Part shown: positions 17,151-25,233 of the stretch, in pieces
How positions within the stretch are numbered: position 1 is the stretch's first letter
Layout of the letters: every line of letters begins with the position of its first letter
DNA from: Flavobacterium pisciphilum
Lineage (GTDB): Bacteria > Bacteroidota > Bacteroidia > Flavobacteriales > Flavobacteriaceae
Assembly (NCBI RefSeq): GCF_020905345.1
Contig: NZ_JAJJMO010000001.1
Coordinates: 1,798,001 to 1,862,000 of the forward strand
Length of the DNA: 64,000 nucleotides
Reading direction: 5' to 3'
The notes under the pieces: model-generated
The model's input: the letters and a program-made list of their open reading frames with translations, nothing else
What the model was told of the DNA's origin: nothing
Databases searched by the model: none
Made by a program: the position numbers and the translations under genes

Positions 17151-18044
17151 ATGGAAAGTACTCAAACTAACACCTGCCTATCTCTTAGAGATTCTAAATT
17201 TGACCTAACACAACCATCTACAGACAAATATATAGAAACTGCACCAAATGTAAAACTCTATGTAAAAGATTATGGACAAGGAAAACCCATTATTTTAATT
17301 CATGGTTGGCCACTTTCTAATGAAATGTGGGAATACCAGATAGACTATTTGGTTCAAAATAATTATAGAGTAATTGCCTATGATCGTCGCGGATTTGGAA
17401 AATCTTCTCAACCTTGGGACGGATATGACTATGACAGCCTAACTGATGATTTAAAAGAAATTATCGAACAACTGGAATTAGAAGATGTAACTCTAGTAGG
17501 TTTTTCTATGGGTGGTGGTGAAGTAGTACGCTATTTTAGCCGTCACGGCGGAAGAGGAGTTACTAAAGTTGCATTAATTTCTTCAATCATTCCTTTTTTA
17601 CTAAAAACCGATGATAATCCTGAAGGCCTTCCAAAAGAAAAAAATGATGCTACAGCTAATGCTCTCAAAGAAGACAGAATAGAGTTTATAAATACTTTCG
17701 GGAAAACATTATTTGGGGTAACAATCATCAACAGACCATTAAGCACTTCATTATTGGAATATTATAGTGCTTTGTGCACAGTAGCTTCTCCTAGAGCTAC
17801 ATTAAAATGCGCAGAATCGTTTTCGACAACTGACTTTAGAGATGAGCTCAATACCTTAAATGTGCCAACACTAATTATTCATGGAGATGCTGACAGAATA
17901 GTTCCTATTGAACTTACATCAAAAAAAGCGGCTCAATTAATTCATGACAATACCTATATTGTTTATGAAGGGGAACCACATGGGATATTTTACACAGAAA
18001 GAGACAGATTAAATCTAGATTTACTGAATTTTTTAAATTCATAA
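17151..18044 (+). CDS. Alpha/beta hydrolase, non-haem chloroperoxidase-like
   Basis: The 297-residue enzyme has the haloperoxidase/esterase signature: HGWPLSNEMWEYQ oxyanion strand, YDRRGFGKSSQPWDGYDYDSL, nucleophile S119 in VGFSMGGGE, acid in HGDADRIVP (D246/D248) and base H277 in GEPHGIFYTE. Cofactor-free chloroperoxidases of this type are generally esterases or lactonases that show perhydrolase activity in vitro. The first 25 residues precede the domain and contain no signal peptide. It is monocistronic with its own terminator. Confidence 0.9.
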   Translation: MESTQTNTCLSLRDSKFDLTQPSTDKYIETAPNVKLYVKDYGQGKPIILIHGWPLSNEMWEYQIDYLVQNNYRVIAYDRRGFGKSSQPWDGYDYDSLTDDLKEIIEQLELEDVTLVGFSMGGGEVVRYFSRHGGRGVTKVALISSIIPFLLKTDDNPEGLPKEKNDATANALKEDRIEFINTFGKTLFGVTIINRPLSTSLLEYYSALCTVASPRATLKCAESFSTTDFRDELNTLNVPTLIIHGDADRIVPIELTSKKAAQLIHDNTYIVYEGEPHGIFYTERDRLNLDLLNFLNS

Positions 18045-18055
18045 ATCACTTATAA

Positions 18056-18108
18056 ATATCCAAAGAGCCATGTACTTTTAAATAAAAGCTTCTTTGGATA
18101 TTTTTTTT
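18056..18108 (+). terminator. Terminator after the chloroperoxidase-like gene
   Basis: ATATCCAAAGA pairs with TCTTTGGATAT over a 24-base loop and is followed by a T run. Confidence 0.8.
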
Positions 18109-18171
18109 GCACTTATACCCTCTTATGCAGATTTTTAAAGTTAAATTTGAATAATTAATTTTTCTACAAAA

Positions 18172-18726
18172 ATGGCAAAGACTCTTTCAAACATGTTACC
18201 TCTTGGTACTTTGGCTCCGGAATTTAAACTAAAAGACACTAATTCTAATTTTGAATATTCTTACAGTGATTTAAAAGGCACAAAAGGAACTCTTGTTATG
18301 TTTATATGTAATCATTGTCCATACGTACTACATGTAATTGAAGAAATTGTCATGATTGCCAATGATTATCGTGTACAAGGAATAGGAATTATAGCCATTT
18401 CTAGTAACGATGCAACTAAATACCCTCAGGATGGTCCTGAATTAATGACGGAGTTTGCTTTTACTCATAAAATGAACTTTCCTTACCTATATGATGAGAG
18501 TCAAGAAGTAGCCAAAGCTTATGACGCGGCATGCACACCAGATTTTTACTTATTCGATAATCAAGATAAATTATTTTACCGTGGACAGCTTGATGACTCA
18601 AGACCTGGAAACGGAATTACTCTTAGCGGAAGCGACTTAAGAAACGCTATAGACTCCCTAATTTACAATCGAAATATCAAAAATCCACAGAAACCAAGCA
18701 TGGGTTGTAATATTAAATGGAAATAA
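18172..18726 (+). CDS. Thioredoxin-fold thiol peroxidase-like protein
   Basis: The 184-residue protein is a peroxiredoxin/TlpA-type thioredoxin fold. It has the APEFKLKDTNS start, a C46-N-H-C49 redox motif (FICNHCPYV), and AACTPDFYLFD with C121 next to the cis-Pro P123. This combination matches the PRX-like group often annotated as a thioredoxin family protein. No signal peptide is visible, so it is likely cytoplasmic. Peroxide or disulfide substrates are unknown. It has no adjacent partner reductase. Confidence 0.87.
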   Translation: MAKTLSNMLPLGTLAPEFKLKDTNSNFEYSYSDLKGTKGTLVMFICNHCPYVLHVIEEIVMIANDYRVQGIGIIAISSNDATKYPQDGPELMTEFAFTHKMNFPYLYDESQEVAKAYDAACTPDFYLFDNQDKLFYRGQLDDSRPGNGITLSGSDLRNAIDSLIYNRNIKNPQKPSMGCNIKWK

Positions 18727-18751
18727 AGCCCATTCATTAAAAAAGTTTGAT

Positions 18752-18769
18752 TAACTTTGATTAACTTTG
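18752..18769 (+). promoter_or_regulatory. Tandem -7 elements ahead of the structured leader
   Basis: The ten-base unit TTTGATTAAC is repeated directly and produces two overlapping-phase -7 elements, TAACTTTG at 18752-18759 and at 18762-18769. Each is a full match to TAnnTTTG. Transcription from the second would start near 18775, about 17 bases before the small upstream ORF. Confidence 0.65.
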
Positions 18770-19135
18770 CAAATCATAATAAATCATCCTCATGTTGAGC
18801 ATTATACAATTGACGGTTATTACGTTGTTGTTTTCTTTTACAAGAAAACCACGTGTCGTTGTATTAAATTCGCACACCAAGGCCTTCGTTAATTAGGCCT
18901 CCGTCTATTTCAATTTCTTCTTTCAGGCGGAGGATTACATTTTAAAATTTAGTTATTTATTTTATTTACAAAGATTTTTCTCTTTGCAATAAAAGCTACC
19001 GTTTCTAAGCATTTTTACATTTCAAATTTCGCATTTACAAATAAATATTAATCTGTATTTTAATTCAAAAAGAAATACAAGGTTTTTGAGATTGCCTAAA
19101 ACAAAATCTCATTCAAATAAAAAAACACAATAGAT
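18770..19135 (+). promoter_or_regulatory. Long structured 5' leader of the Rnk/GreA-like gene
   Basis: The 366 bases between promoter and ATG contain three hairpins. Hairpin 1 (18804-18864) has an outer stem ATACAA/TTGTAT plus GAC/GTC and an inner stem ACGT..GTTTTCT/AGAAAACCACGT. Hairpin 2 (18880-18900) pairs AGGCCT with AGGCCT. Hairpin 3 (18898-18933) pairs CCTCCG with CGGAGG and shares bases CCT with hairpin 2, so the two cannot form together. A small ORF spans hairpin 1 and most of hairpin 2. Weaker hairpins occur near 18970 (CAAAGA/TCTTTG) and 19085 (GAGATT/AATCTC). No known riboswitch class is recognised. Confidence 0.5.
18792..18896 (+). CDS. Candidate 34-codon leader ORF within a structured leader
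   Basis: An ATG just after the predicted transcription start opens a 34-codon frame. It begins MLSIIQLTVITLLFSF, continues TRKPRVVVLNSH and ends at a TAG. Its stop codon lies in the hairpin at 18880-18900. No family is recognised. It could be a regulatory leader peptide, a real micro-protein (hydrophobic first half, basic second half) or chance; position and overlap with RNA structure favour the first. Confidence 0.35.
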   Translation: MLSIIQLTVITLLFSFTRKPRVVVLNSHTKAFVN

Positions 19136-19534
19136 ATGAAACCAACACCCACTTTCTGTACAACAGATTATCAACTCTTGAGGGAATTAATACTAAAGAG
19201 TAAAAACGCGACAAACTCTAAAGAAGTTGGACAGCTTGCTCAAGAATTAGATCGCGCTATAATTAGCAAAGGTGATACACTAGACAATTCAATTATAAGA
19301 ATCAATTCACACGTTACCATTGAAGATGTTAAGGCAAAAAAACAAATGAAAATTCAAATTGTTTTACCTTCAAATGCTGATGTAAAAGAAGGAAGAATCT
19401 CTATTCTAGCCCCTTTAAGTGTTGCGATAATTGGCTTTAAAGAAAATGACGAAGTTGATTGGGAATTACCTGCTGGAATAAAAACTTTAAAAATAATTGC
19501 TGTATCTAACGTACTACCTGTAAGCAATCAATAA
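19136..19534 (+). CDS. GreA/GreB C-terminal domain protein, Rnk-like
   Basis: The 132-residue protein has a helical N-terminal part (about residues 10-50) and a C-terminal GreA/GreB-type domain. Visible elements are NSHVTIEDVKAKKQMKIQIVLP, ISILAPLSVAIIGFKENDEVDWELP and a final KTLKIIAV strand. Without the Gre coiled-coil finger it resembles Rnk, which binds RNA polymerase near the secondary channel. It is expected to modulate transcription elongation or initiation, but specificity is unknown. Its very long structured leader suggests post-transcriptional control. Confidence 0.85.
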   Translation: MKPTPTFCTTDYQLLRELILKSKNATNSKEVGQLAQELDRAIISKGDTLDNSIIRINSHVTIEDVKAKKQMKIQIVLPSNADVKEGRISILAPLSVAIIGFKENDEVDWELPAGIKTLKIIAVSNVLPVSNQ

Positions 19535-19540
19535 TTTTTT

Positions 19541-19569
19541 AAACACCTCACTCGTGAAGGTGTTTTTTT
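19541..19569 (+). terminator. Terminator after the Rnk-like gene
   Basis: AAACACCT/AGGTGTTT stem followed by a T run. Confidence 0.87.
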
Positions 19570-19583
19570 ATGTCTTATTTAAA

Positions 19584-19616
19584 ACAAAAAAACTATCCAG
19601 TTCTCACCGAATAGTT
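19584..19616 (-). terminator. Terminator of the cytochrome c gene
   Basis: On the minus strand AACTAT pairs with ATAGTT and is followed by seven T. Confidence 0.65.
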
Positions 19617-19646
19617 CACAATACTAATTATATAATAGTTACTTTT

Positions 19647-19949
19647 TTATAATTGAGAAGAAATATAATCTGAAATCGAAGCCATTTCCGTATCGTCAAG
19701 CTGTGCTTTCTTTTGCATACGTATCAAAATAGGTTTCCAATCTTCTTTAGAGAATGCAGCAGGTTTGTATAACTTATGACAACCCCCACAATTATTGCCA
19801 TAAAGATCCTGTCCTGAGACTACTACTGGAGTTAACTCTACCGCTTTTACTGGTTCTGCAACAGCTACAACTTTAGGAGCTTCTTTTTTTGTAGCACACG
19901 AAAATATAATCACGGCCAAAGCTGCTACGGTTAAAATTCTTGATTTCAT
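19647..19949 (-). CDS. Small c-type cytochrome lipoprotein
   Basis: The 100-residue protein has a lipoprotein signal with Cys at 18 (VIIFSCAT) and a single haem c site C54-G-G-C57-H58 (NNCGGCHKLYKP). Candidates for the axial Met are M78 and M89 in the helical C-terminus. It is probably anchored to the periplasmic side of a membrane and acts as an electron carrier. No oxidase or reductase genes are near. It is monocistronic. Confidence 0.9.
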   Translation of the reverse strand: MKSRILTVAALAVIIFSCATKKEAPKVVAVAEPVKAVELTPVVVSGQDLYGNNCGGCHKLYKPAAFSKEDWKPILIRMQKKAQLDDTEMASISDYISSQL

Positions 19950-19975
19950 TTTTGGTTATTTTTTTGAGTAAATAT

Positions 19976-20007
19976 AAAAAAAATCCCAAAACTCTCGCTT
20001 TGGGATT
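19976..20007 (-). terminator. Terminator of the cyclophilin-FKBP gene
   Basis: On the minus strand AATCCCAAA pairs with TTTGGGATT and is followed by a T run. Confidence 0.87.
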
Positions 20008-20042
20008 CAAATATTACAAAATATAATATTCTGTATTTATTA

Positions 20043-20975
20043 TTACTTAACGTCCATTAATTCAACGTCAAAAATTAAATTTGCGTTTGGTGGAATCACT
20101 CCTCCTGCTCCAGATGGACCGTATCCTAAATGAGATGGAATTACGAAACGTGCTTTGTCTCCCACTTTCAATAAAGCAATTCCTTCATCCCAACCTTCGA
20201 TAACTTGTCCTTGACCTAATCTAAATTCGATTGGTTTTTTTCTTGGGTAAGAAGAATCAAATACTTTACCGTTATCTAATGAACCTTCATAATGAACTGC
20301 AACAGTTTTTCCGTTTTCAGCTTTTTTACCATCACCTCTTTGGATAAATTGGTAACGTAAACCACTTTCTGTTTTTTCGAAACCAGCAGCCAATTTTTCA
20401 ATTGCAGCTTCAGCCTCAGCTTTCATTGCAGCATCACGTTTGTTACGTTCTCCTTTAAAAGTGATAAAAGCTTCTATAGCATTCCATTTTTCAGCTTCTT
20501 CACCTACTCTTACGATTTCAACGTTAGTTAAATCATCTCCTTGAGCAATTGAATCAACAATATCTTGACCTTCTACAACGTGACCAAAAACAGTATGTTT
20601 TCCATCTAACCAACTTGTTGGAACGTGTGTAATGTAAAATTGTGAACCATTACTTGCAGGTCCTGAATTTGCCATTGCCAAAACTCCTGGTCTATCATGT
20701 TTTAAACTTGGGTGAAATTCATCATCAAAGCTATAACCAGGACCACCTGTTCCTGTTCCTTGTGGACATCCACCTTGAATCATGAAATCAGGAATTACAC
20801 GATGAAATTTCAATCCGTCGTAATACTTATTCCCTTGTGGTTTAATTTTATTCTCTAGATTTCCCTCAGCTAGTCCAACGAAGTTACCAACTGTTCCAGG
20901 TGTTAAATCGTGAGCTAACTTTACTAAAATCGAACCTTTGCTCGTATTGAATTTAGCGTATATTCCGTTTTCCAT
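20043..20975 (-). CDS. Dual peptidyl-prolyl isomerase: cyclophilin-FKBP fusion
   Basis: The 310-residue protein joins two proline isomerase families. Residues 1-165 are a cyclophilin ([50 protein letters not shown]). A charged helical linker of about 40 residues follows ([18 protein letters not shown]). Residues 205-310 are an FKBP domain ([54 protein letters not shown]). No signal peptide is present, so it should act in the cytoplasm on folding clients. Cyclophilin-first fusions of this kind are described as dual-family immunophilins in Flavobacterium and spirochetes. It has its own promoter and terminator. Confidence 0.95.
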   Translation of the reverse strand: MENGIYAKFNTSKGSILVKLAHDLTPGTVGNFVGLAEGNLENKIKPQGNKYYDGLKFHRVIPDFMIQGGCPQGTGTGGPGYSFDDEFHPSLKHDRPGVLAMANSGPASNGSQFYITHVPTSWLDGKHTVFGHVVEGQDIVDSIAQGDDLTNVEIVRVGEEAEKWNAIEAFITFKGERNKRDAAMKAEAEAAIEKLAAGFEKTESGLRYQFIQRGDGKKAENGKTVAVHYEGSLDNGKVFDSSYPRKKPIEFRLGQGQVIEGWDEGIALLKVGDKARFVIPSHLGYGPSGAGGVIPPNANLIFDVELMDVK

Positions 20976-20998
20976 TGTATATGTTTTTTATTGATGTG

Positions 20999-21006
20999 CA
21001 AATTTA
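20999..21006 (-). promoter_or_regulatory. -7 element of the cyclophilin-FKBP promoter
   Basis: CAAATTTA on plus reads TAAATTTG on minus, 24 bases before the ATG at 20975. Confidence 0.65.
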
Positions 21007-21026
21007 CGAATTAATTTGATATCCGT

Positions 21027-22196
21027 TTATCCTTTATTTTTTTTAGATTTATATGTTAACCCATAAACGGTTAATGCTGATAATGCCAAAACAGCACATC
21101 CTATAGTTACTGCATGCCAACCTCCTAATTTCCATAAAAACAACCCGTAAGCTGAACCTGCTGCTGTTCCTAAAAAGCTAAATGACATAAATACTGTATT
21201 TAATCTATTTCTAGCTTCTGGCAACAATGAATAAACTCTGGTTTGATTAGAAATATGAACTCCTTGAATTCCTATATCAATACAAACTATTCCGATAATG
21301 ATTCCTACGATGCTAGTTCCTGAGAAGTAGAAAATAATAAAACTAATTAGCATCATTAAACAACCATACCCTACTGCTATTCTTGAATTTCCTTTATCTC
21401 CTAGCCTACCTACTAATGGAGCTGCCAAAGCTCCTGTAGCTCCAACTATACCAAAAAGACCAATTGTTGAACTAGTAAAATGAAAAGGGGCATCTGATAA
21501 CAACAACACCATTGTTGTCCAAAATGCACCAAACTGTGCAAAGCAAAATGCATTGATTAAAGTTGCTTCTCTTAATAAAGGTTGTGTTTTTATAAGTGTA
21601 AAAAGCGATTGTAACAATTGTCCGTATGAGCCATGAAATACTGGTTTGTTGTACGGAAACTGTTTTTGCATAACAAAAAAGATTAGCAAACATATCCCAG
21701 CTGCAATCCAAAACATGGATCTCCAACCCCAAATATCTCCTATGATTCCGCTTAAAGTTCTTGATAACAAGATACCAACTAGCAAACCACTCATTATTGT
21801 TCCTACTACTTTACCTCGTTCACTAGGATCACTCAAAGAAGCCGCCAAAGGCAAAATTAACTGAGGAACTATTGAGGTGATACCGATAAGGAGTGATGCA
21901 ATTTCTAAAACAAAAAAGCTTTGAGCTGTGGCCGCAATAACCAATGCTATTACAGTTGCAAGCGTAGTAACCAAAATTTGTTTTTTACGCTCTATTTTAT
22001 CTCCAAGTGGCACCATAAAGAAAAGTCCGATGGCATAACCTGCTTGAGTAAGATATGTTATTGTTCCTGCATCAGCTTCAGGAATCTTAAATTCATTGGC
22101 AATTAAAACAATTAAAGGCTGACAATAATAAAGGTTTGCAACTATAAGTCCAGTGCAAACTGCCATAAACATGACACTAGTTTTGGATAAATTCAT
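21027..22196 (-). CDS. Major facilitator superfamily transporter
   Basis: The 389-residue protein has twelve predicted membrane helices with the MFS loop 2-3 motif MVPLGDKIERKKQI and a matching motif in the second half (LVGRLGDKGNSRIAVG). The start ANLYYCQPLIVLIANEF resembles the YnfM/arabinose-efflux-like drug:H+ antiporters. The substrate is unknown. The -7 element ends only four bases before the ATG, so the mRNA would be leaderless unless an internal Met (residue 9 or 11) is used. Confidence 0.9.
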   Translation of the reverse strand: MNLSKTSVMFMAVCTGLIVANLYYCQPLIVLIANEFKIPEADAGTITYLTQAGYAIGLFFMVPLGDKIERKKQILVTTLATVIALVIAATAQSFFVLEIASLLIGITSIVPQLILPLAASLSDPSERGKVVGTIMSGLLVGILLSRTLSGIIGDIWGWRSMFWIAAGICLLIFFVMQKQFPYNKPVFHGSYGQLLQSLFTLIKTQPLLREATLINAFCFAQFGAFWTTMVLLLSDAPFHFTSSTIGLFGIVGATGALAAPLVGRLGDKGNSRIAVGYGCLMMLISFIIFYFSGTSIVGIIIGIVCIDIGIQGVHISNQTRVYSLLPEARNRLNTVFMSFSFLGTAAGSAYGLFLWKLGGWHAVTIGCAVLALSALTVYGLTYKSKKNKG

Positions 22197-22200
22197 TTTG

Positions 22201-22208
22201 CAAAAATA
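22201..22208 (-). promoter_or_regulatory. -7 element directly at the MFS gene start
   Basis: CAAAAATA on plus reads TATTTTTG on minus. Its last base is four bases before the ATG at 22196. Confidence 0.55.
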
Positions 22209-22297
22209 CTACTCTAATTTTTAACAAAACTTTAAAAAAAGCATAAAATTCCTCGATAGCAATTCCTCAGCAACTTAATGCTCTATAATCCAAAAGG

Positions 22298-23170
22298 CTA
22301 AATTAATTCTTTTGCTATAAATTGACAACTTGTTTTTATTGACTCAATTTCATTTGGTTTATAGTTTGTTTCTTGTTCCACAAAGAAATATTTCATCCCA
22401 GAAAGTCGGGCTTCTTCAAAAATAGATTTGAAATCAATACTACCTGAACCAATCTCTGTATTTAAAGTTGCGTTATTTTTATCCATGTCTTTTACATGCC
22501 ACATTGTAAAGCGACCCGAATTTTGTTTGAACAATTCTATTGGATTAATTTTAGAATACACAATCCAATATAAATCCATTTCAAAATAGACTAGATTTTT
22601 ATCTGTTTCTTTTAGCAGAATTTCATAACCTGTTATTCCATTATACTTTTTAAACTCGAAATCATGATTATGATAGGCTAGTTTCAAACCAGCTTCTTTA
22701 CACATTTTTCCTGCTTTGTTTAACAACAAGGCTATTTTTTTATAATCATTGGCACTTGTTCTTAAGCTTTCATCCAGCCAAGGAACTGTTATATACTCAC
22801 TCTTTAAAACTTTAGCTGCCTTTATAGCTGCTTCTAGTTCTGAAGTGTCTCCATTAGACAAATATGTACCTAATCCATAATGACCGCTTACTGCTTTTAA
22901 TCCGTTTGTATCTAATACCTTTTTCAATTCCTTAGGTGACAATCCCCAAAATTGATCTTTAATTGAAAAACCATACAATTCAACTTCAGTATAGCCAGCT
23001 TGTGCTACTTTCTCTAAAGTGCCTTTTACATCTTTTGGCAATTCATTCCTTAAAGTGTACAACTGTAATCCAATTGCCTTTTTATTTGATGCAAATGCAA
23101 ACGAAGGAATTAAACAGACTGTGGCTGTAGCCATGCCCGTATTGATTATAAAGTTTCTTCTTGATACCAT
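22298..23170 (-). CDS. Exported sugar phosphate isomerase/epimerase-like TIM-barrel protein
   Basis: The 290-residue protein has a Tat-type signal (SRRNFIINTG, hydrophobic run ending SFAFAS near residue 28) and an AP-endonuclease-2/xylose-isomerase-like barrel. Recognisable parts are GLQLYTLRNELPKDV, GYTEVELYGF, GLKLAYHNHDFEF, VYFEMDLYWIV, MWHVKDM and KYFFVEQE. His, Glu and Asp residues in the last four are at the metal-site positions of the family. Related exported proteins act on sugars or inositols, but the substrate is not readable. It follows the racemase gene by 35 bases and is probably co-transcribed with it. Confidence 0.88.
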   Translation of the reverse strand: MVSRRNFIINTGMATATVCLIPSFAFASNKKAIGLQLYTLRNELPKDVKGTLEKVAQAGYTEVELYGFSIKDQFWGLSPKELKKVLDTNGLKAVSGHYGLGTYLSNGDTSELEAAIKAAKVLKSEYITVPWLDESLRTSANDYKKIALLLNKAGKMCKEAGLKLAYHNHDFEFKKYNGITGYEILLKETDKNLVYFEMDLYWIVYSKINPIELFKQNSGRFTMWHVKDMDKNNATLNTEIGSGSIDFKSIFEEARLSGMKYFFVEQETNYKPNEIESIKTSCQFIAKELI

Positions 23171-23205
23171 ATTTAGACAACTCTTTTTTTTTCTACCTCA
23201 ACTAT

Positions 23206-23904
23206 TTAGTCTAACGACAAAGCGAATTTCACTGCTGCATCTGAATGAATTTTTGTTGTGTCAAAAACAGGAACTGAAATATCATCTTGGTTTATAATCA
23301 TTGGTATTTCAGTACAACCAAGGATAATCCCTTCGGCACCATTTTCAATTAGTTTATTAATTACCATAATATAAGCTCTTTTGGTCTGCTCATTGATTAT
23401 CCCTCTTCCTAATTCTTCTTTTAGTGTTTTCTGAATATAATCACGCTCATCCTGAAGAAAAGGAACAATCGTCTCAATATTATGTTGTGCAAGTTTGTCT
23501 TTATAAAAGTCCATTTCCATGGTAAATTTCGTTCCCAACAAACCCACTTTTTTCAGTCCTTTCTTATTTATCTCAGTAGCAGTTGCTGTAGCAATATGAA
23601 TAATAGGCAGTGAAATTTCTTTTTCGATTCTTTCTACAACTGCATGTGCTGTATTAGCACACAAAACAATTGCTTCGGCACCACTTTTCTCTAGACTTTT
23701 ACACGCATTGTTTATTAGTTCGAATGTTACATCCCAATTATTGGCTGTATTATTTCTTTGAAAATCATCAAAATTTAAAGAGTAAATAATACACTCCGCA
23801 AAATTAAGTCCTCCTAATTTTTCGTTTATTCCTTCGTTTATAAAACGGTAATAATCTATTGTCGAAACCCAACTAATACCTCCAACAAGCCCAATTTTTT
23901 TCAT
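23206..23904 (-). CDS. Aspartate/glutamate racemase family protein
   Basis: The 232-residue enzyme has the duplicated fold and two catalytic cysteines of the Asp/Glu/hydantoin racemases: C82 in VLCANTAH and C197 in ILGCTEIP. The KKIGLVGGISWVSTIDYY start is typical of the YgeA/aspartate-racemase branch. It would interconvert L- and D-amino acids without a cofactor. Asp is the most likely substrate by resemblance only. It is the first gene of a two-gene unit with the exported TIM-barrel protein. Confidence 0.9.
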   Translation of the reverse strand: MKKIGLVGGISWVSTIDYYRFINEGINEKLGGLNFAECIIYSLNFDDFQRNNTANNWDVTFELINNACKSLEKSGAEAIVLCANTAHAVVERIEKEISLPIIHIATATATEINKKGLKKVGLLGTKFTMEMDFYKDKLAQHNIETIVPFLQDERDYIQKTLKEELGRGIINEQTKRAYIMVINKLIENGAEGIILGCTEIPMIINQDDISVPVFDTTKIHSDAAVKFALSLD

Positions 23905-23946
23905 AACTACGTTTTTTTACTGATTTTAAGCTTATGGCTAAAGTAA

Positions 23947-24001
23947 AACGGTTTCAAACGATTATAAAATAAGTCTATGACTCAAATCGTTTGAAACCGT
24001 T
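23947..24001 (-). terminator. 17-bp inverted repeat, terminator between minus-strand genes
   Basis: AACGGTTTCAAACGATT (23947-23963) is perfectly complementary to AATCGTTTGAAACCGTT (23985-24001) over a 21-base loop. It lies just downstream of the YiaA-like gene and upstream of the racemase gene. On the minus strand a short T run follows. The unusually long perfect stem could also be an operator or a repeat remnant. Confidence 0.65.
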
Positions 24002-24018
24002 ATTGTAAAAGTATTTTT

Positions 24019-24411
24019 TTATTCTTTAATAGCTAAATTATCTCTGGTATTTTTTTGAACTGCAATTGCTCCAAAAATCCCTAATAAAAATGCAAAAGCA
24101 TAAAATCCTTTTTCGCTAGGTAAAATCGTAGCATTCCAAAGTCCGATCGTTAATAAAACAATTGACAGAATTGTTCCAAACCAGCAGATTCCATAATAAA
24201 TATCTGTTACAGGAAATCCTTCTAATCTATCTCGTACACTTTTTTGTAATGAGATTACTGCAAACAATCCGAACATTAAAACTGTAAAGTAATATCCCTT
24301 TTCATTTAATAACATTTCTGCTCTAGCAAGTCCTACTAAGTAACCGACAATTCCTGCTCCCATAGCAATCCAAGATGCTGCAATAAATGCATTCGACGTT
24401 TTTTGTACCAT
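24019..24411 (-). CDS. YiaA/YiaB-type inner membrane protein
   Basis: The 130-residue protein has two copies of a two-helix unit. The first has [26 protein letters not shown] and the second [26 protein letters not shown], which is the YiaA/YiaB repeat. The function of the family is unknown. It follows the DUF2459 gene by 28 bases on the same strand. Confidence 0.9.
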   Translation of the reverse strand: MVQKTSNAFIAASWIAMGAGIVGYLVGLARAEMLLNEKGYYFTVLMFGLFAVISLQKSVRDRLEGFPVTDIYYGICWFGTILSIVLLTIGLWNATILPSEKGFYAFAFLLGIFGAIAVQKNTRDNLAIKE

Positions 24412-24439
24412 TTTTTAATTCAATTTTAGTTTAGGTTAA

Positions 24440-25120
24440 TTAATTTGTTTCGTATTTTGAAAAGATTGCAGAATCTATTGGTGTCCAGAAACAACACTTT
24501 TGCCCACTTGCTTTTAGTGCATTATTTGCCCAGGTATTGCAGGTATGAAGTAAACTGTAACTTCCTGTTCCTTCATAAAAAGCATCTCTTTTACCGTAGT
24601 TCTGATCTGTTTTGATGTGCATGAATTGCCCCTTTTCATCTTTCTTGAAACTATTTTTTATATAATCTGCTAAGCGAACATATTGCTCCTTACTGATTAT
24701 AATTTTTTTACAACTTTCATTTTCTTTTATGTTTGAAAAATAGGTTGCGTGTATTGCAGTATTACTTAATCCTGAAGCTGCTTTAAGTGCTGTCGAGACT
24801 TTAAGATCTGACCAATTAGGAGTTTCTAGATAAAATCCTTTATCTCCCCATCCCATAGCCAGATATTGATACGTTGTATCTTTTGAGATTGTATTTTCAT
24901 ACTTTACCTCTTTACTCCAGTCCATAAATTCGTTACGAGTAGGAACCACAATGTCGGTGTGAACTCCATTAGTCATGATGTAAATCGTAACTTCTTCTTT
25001 TGTATTTGGCTCTCTCTCAACTGTTATTTTTGAAATGGAATAAGCAAGAATAACATACAACAAGATAAAGGCAACAAATCCAATTAAAATTTTACCAATA
25101 ATTTTAAATATTTTTTTCAA
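24440..25120 (-). CDS. DUF2459/TIGR02117-type membrane-anchored protein
   Basis: The 226-residue protein has one N-terminal membrane helix (about 7-29) followed by a periplasmic domain. Features shared with the DUF2459 family are TNGVHTDIVVPT, AMGWGDKGFYLETP, NTAIHATYF and a conserved Cys in LLHTCNTWANNALKASG. The VHTD and HTCNTW blocks could form a Cys-His active site of permuted NlpC/P60 type, which is inference. Annotators have called relatives urease-accessory-like without evidence. It is co-directional with the YiaA-like gene. Confidence 0.8.
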   Translation of the reverse strand: MKKIFKIIGKILIGFVAFILLYVILAYSISKITVEREPNTKEEVTIYIMTNGVHTDIVVPTRNEFMDWSKEVKYENTISKDTTYQYLAMGWGDKGFYLETPNWSDLKVSTALKAASGLSNTAIHATYFSNIKENESCKKIIISKEQYVRLADYIKNSFKKDEKGQFMHIKTDQNYGKRDAFYEGTGSYSLLHTCNTWANNALKASGQKCCFWTPIDSAIFSKYETN

Positions 25121-25233
25121 TGCTAGTTTGTGGATTAGTTAGGGTTTGTTTGTTTTTGCTAAAATAGTAGTATTTTATTTAATAAAACAAATTATTTTTC
25201 AACCATCATCCTTCTGTAGAATTTTTATGCCAA

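Noticed and set aside
18860..18945. Short minus-strand frame in the structured leader, containing LRLKEEIEIDGGLINEG
   Set aside because: Although protein-like in composition it is only 23 codons between stops and has no ATG or GTG start. The inverted-repeat structure of the leader explains the sequence better.
18968..18990. CAAAGA/TCTTTG hairpin in the leader as a transcription terminator
   Set aside because: The stem is short and A/T-rich and no T run follows, so it was not called a terminator.
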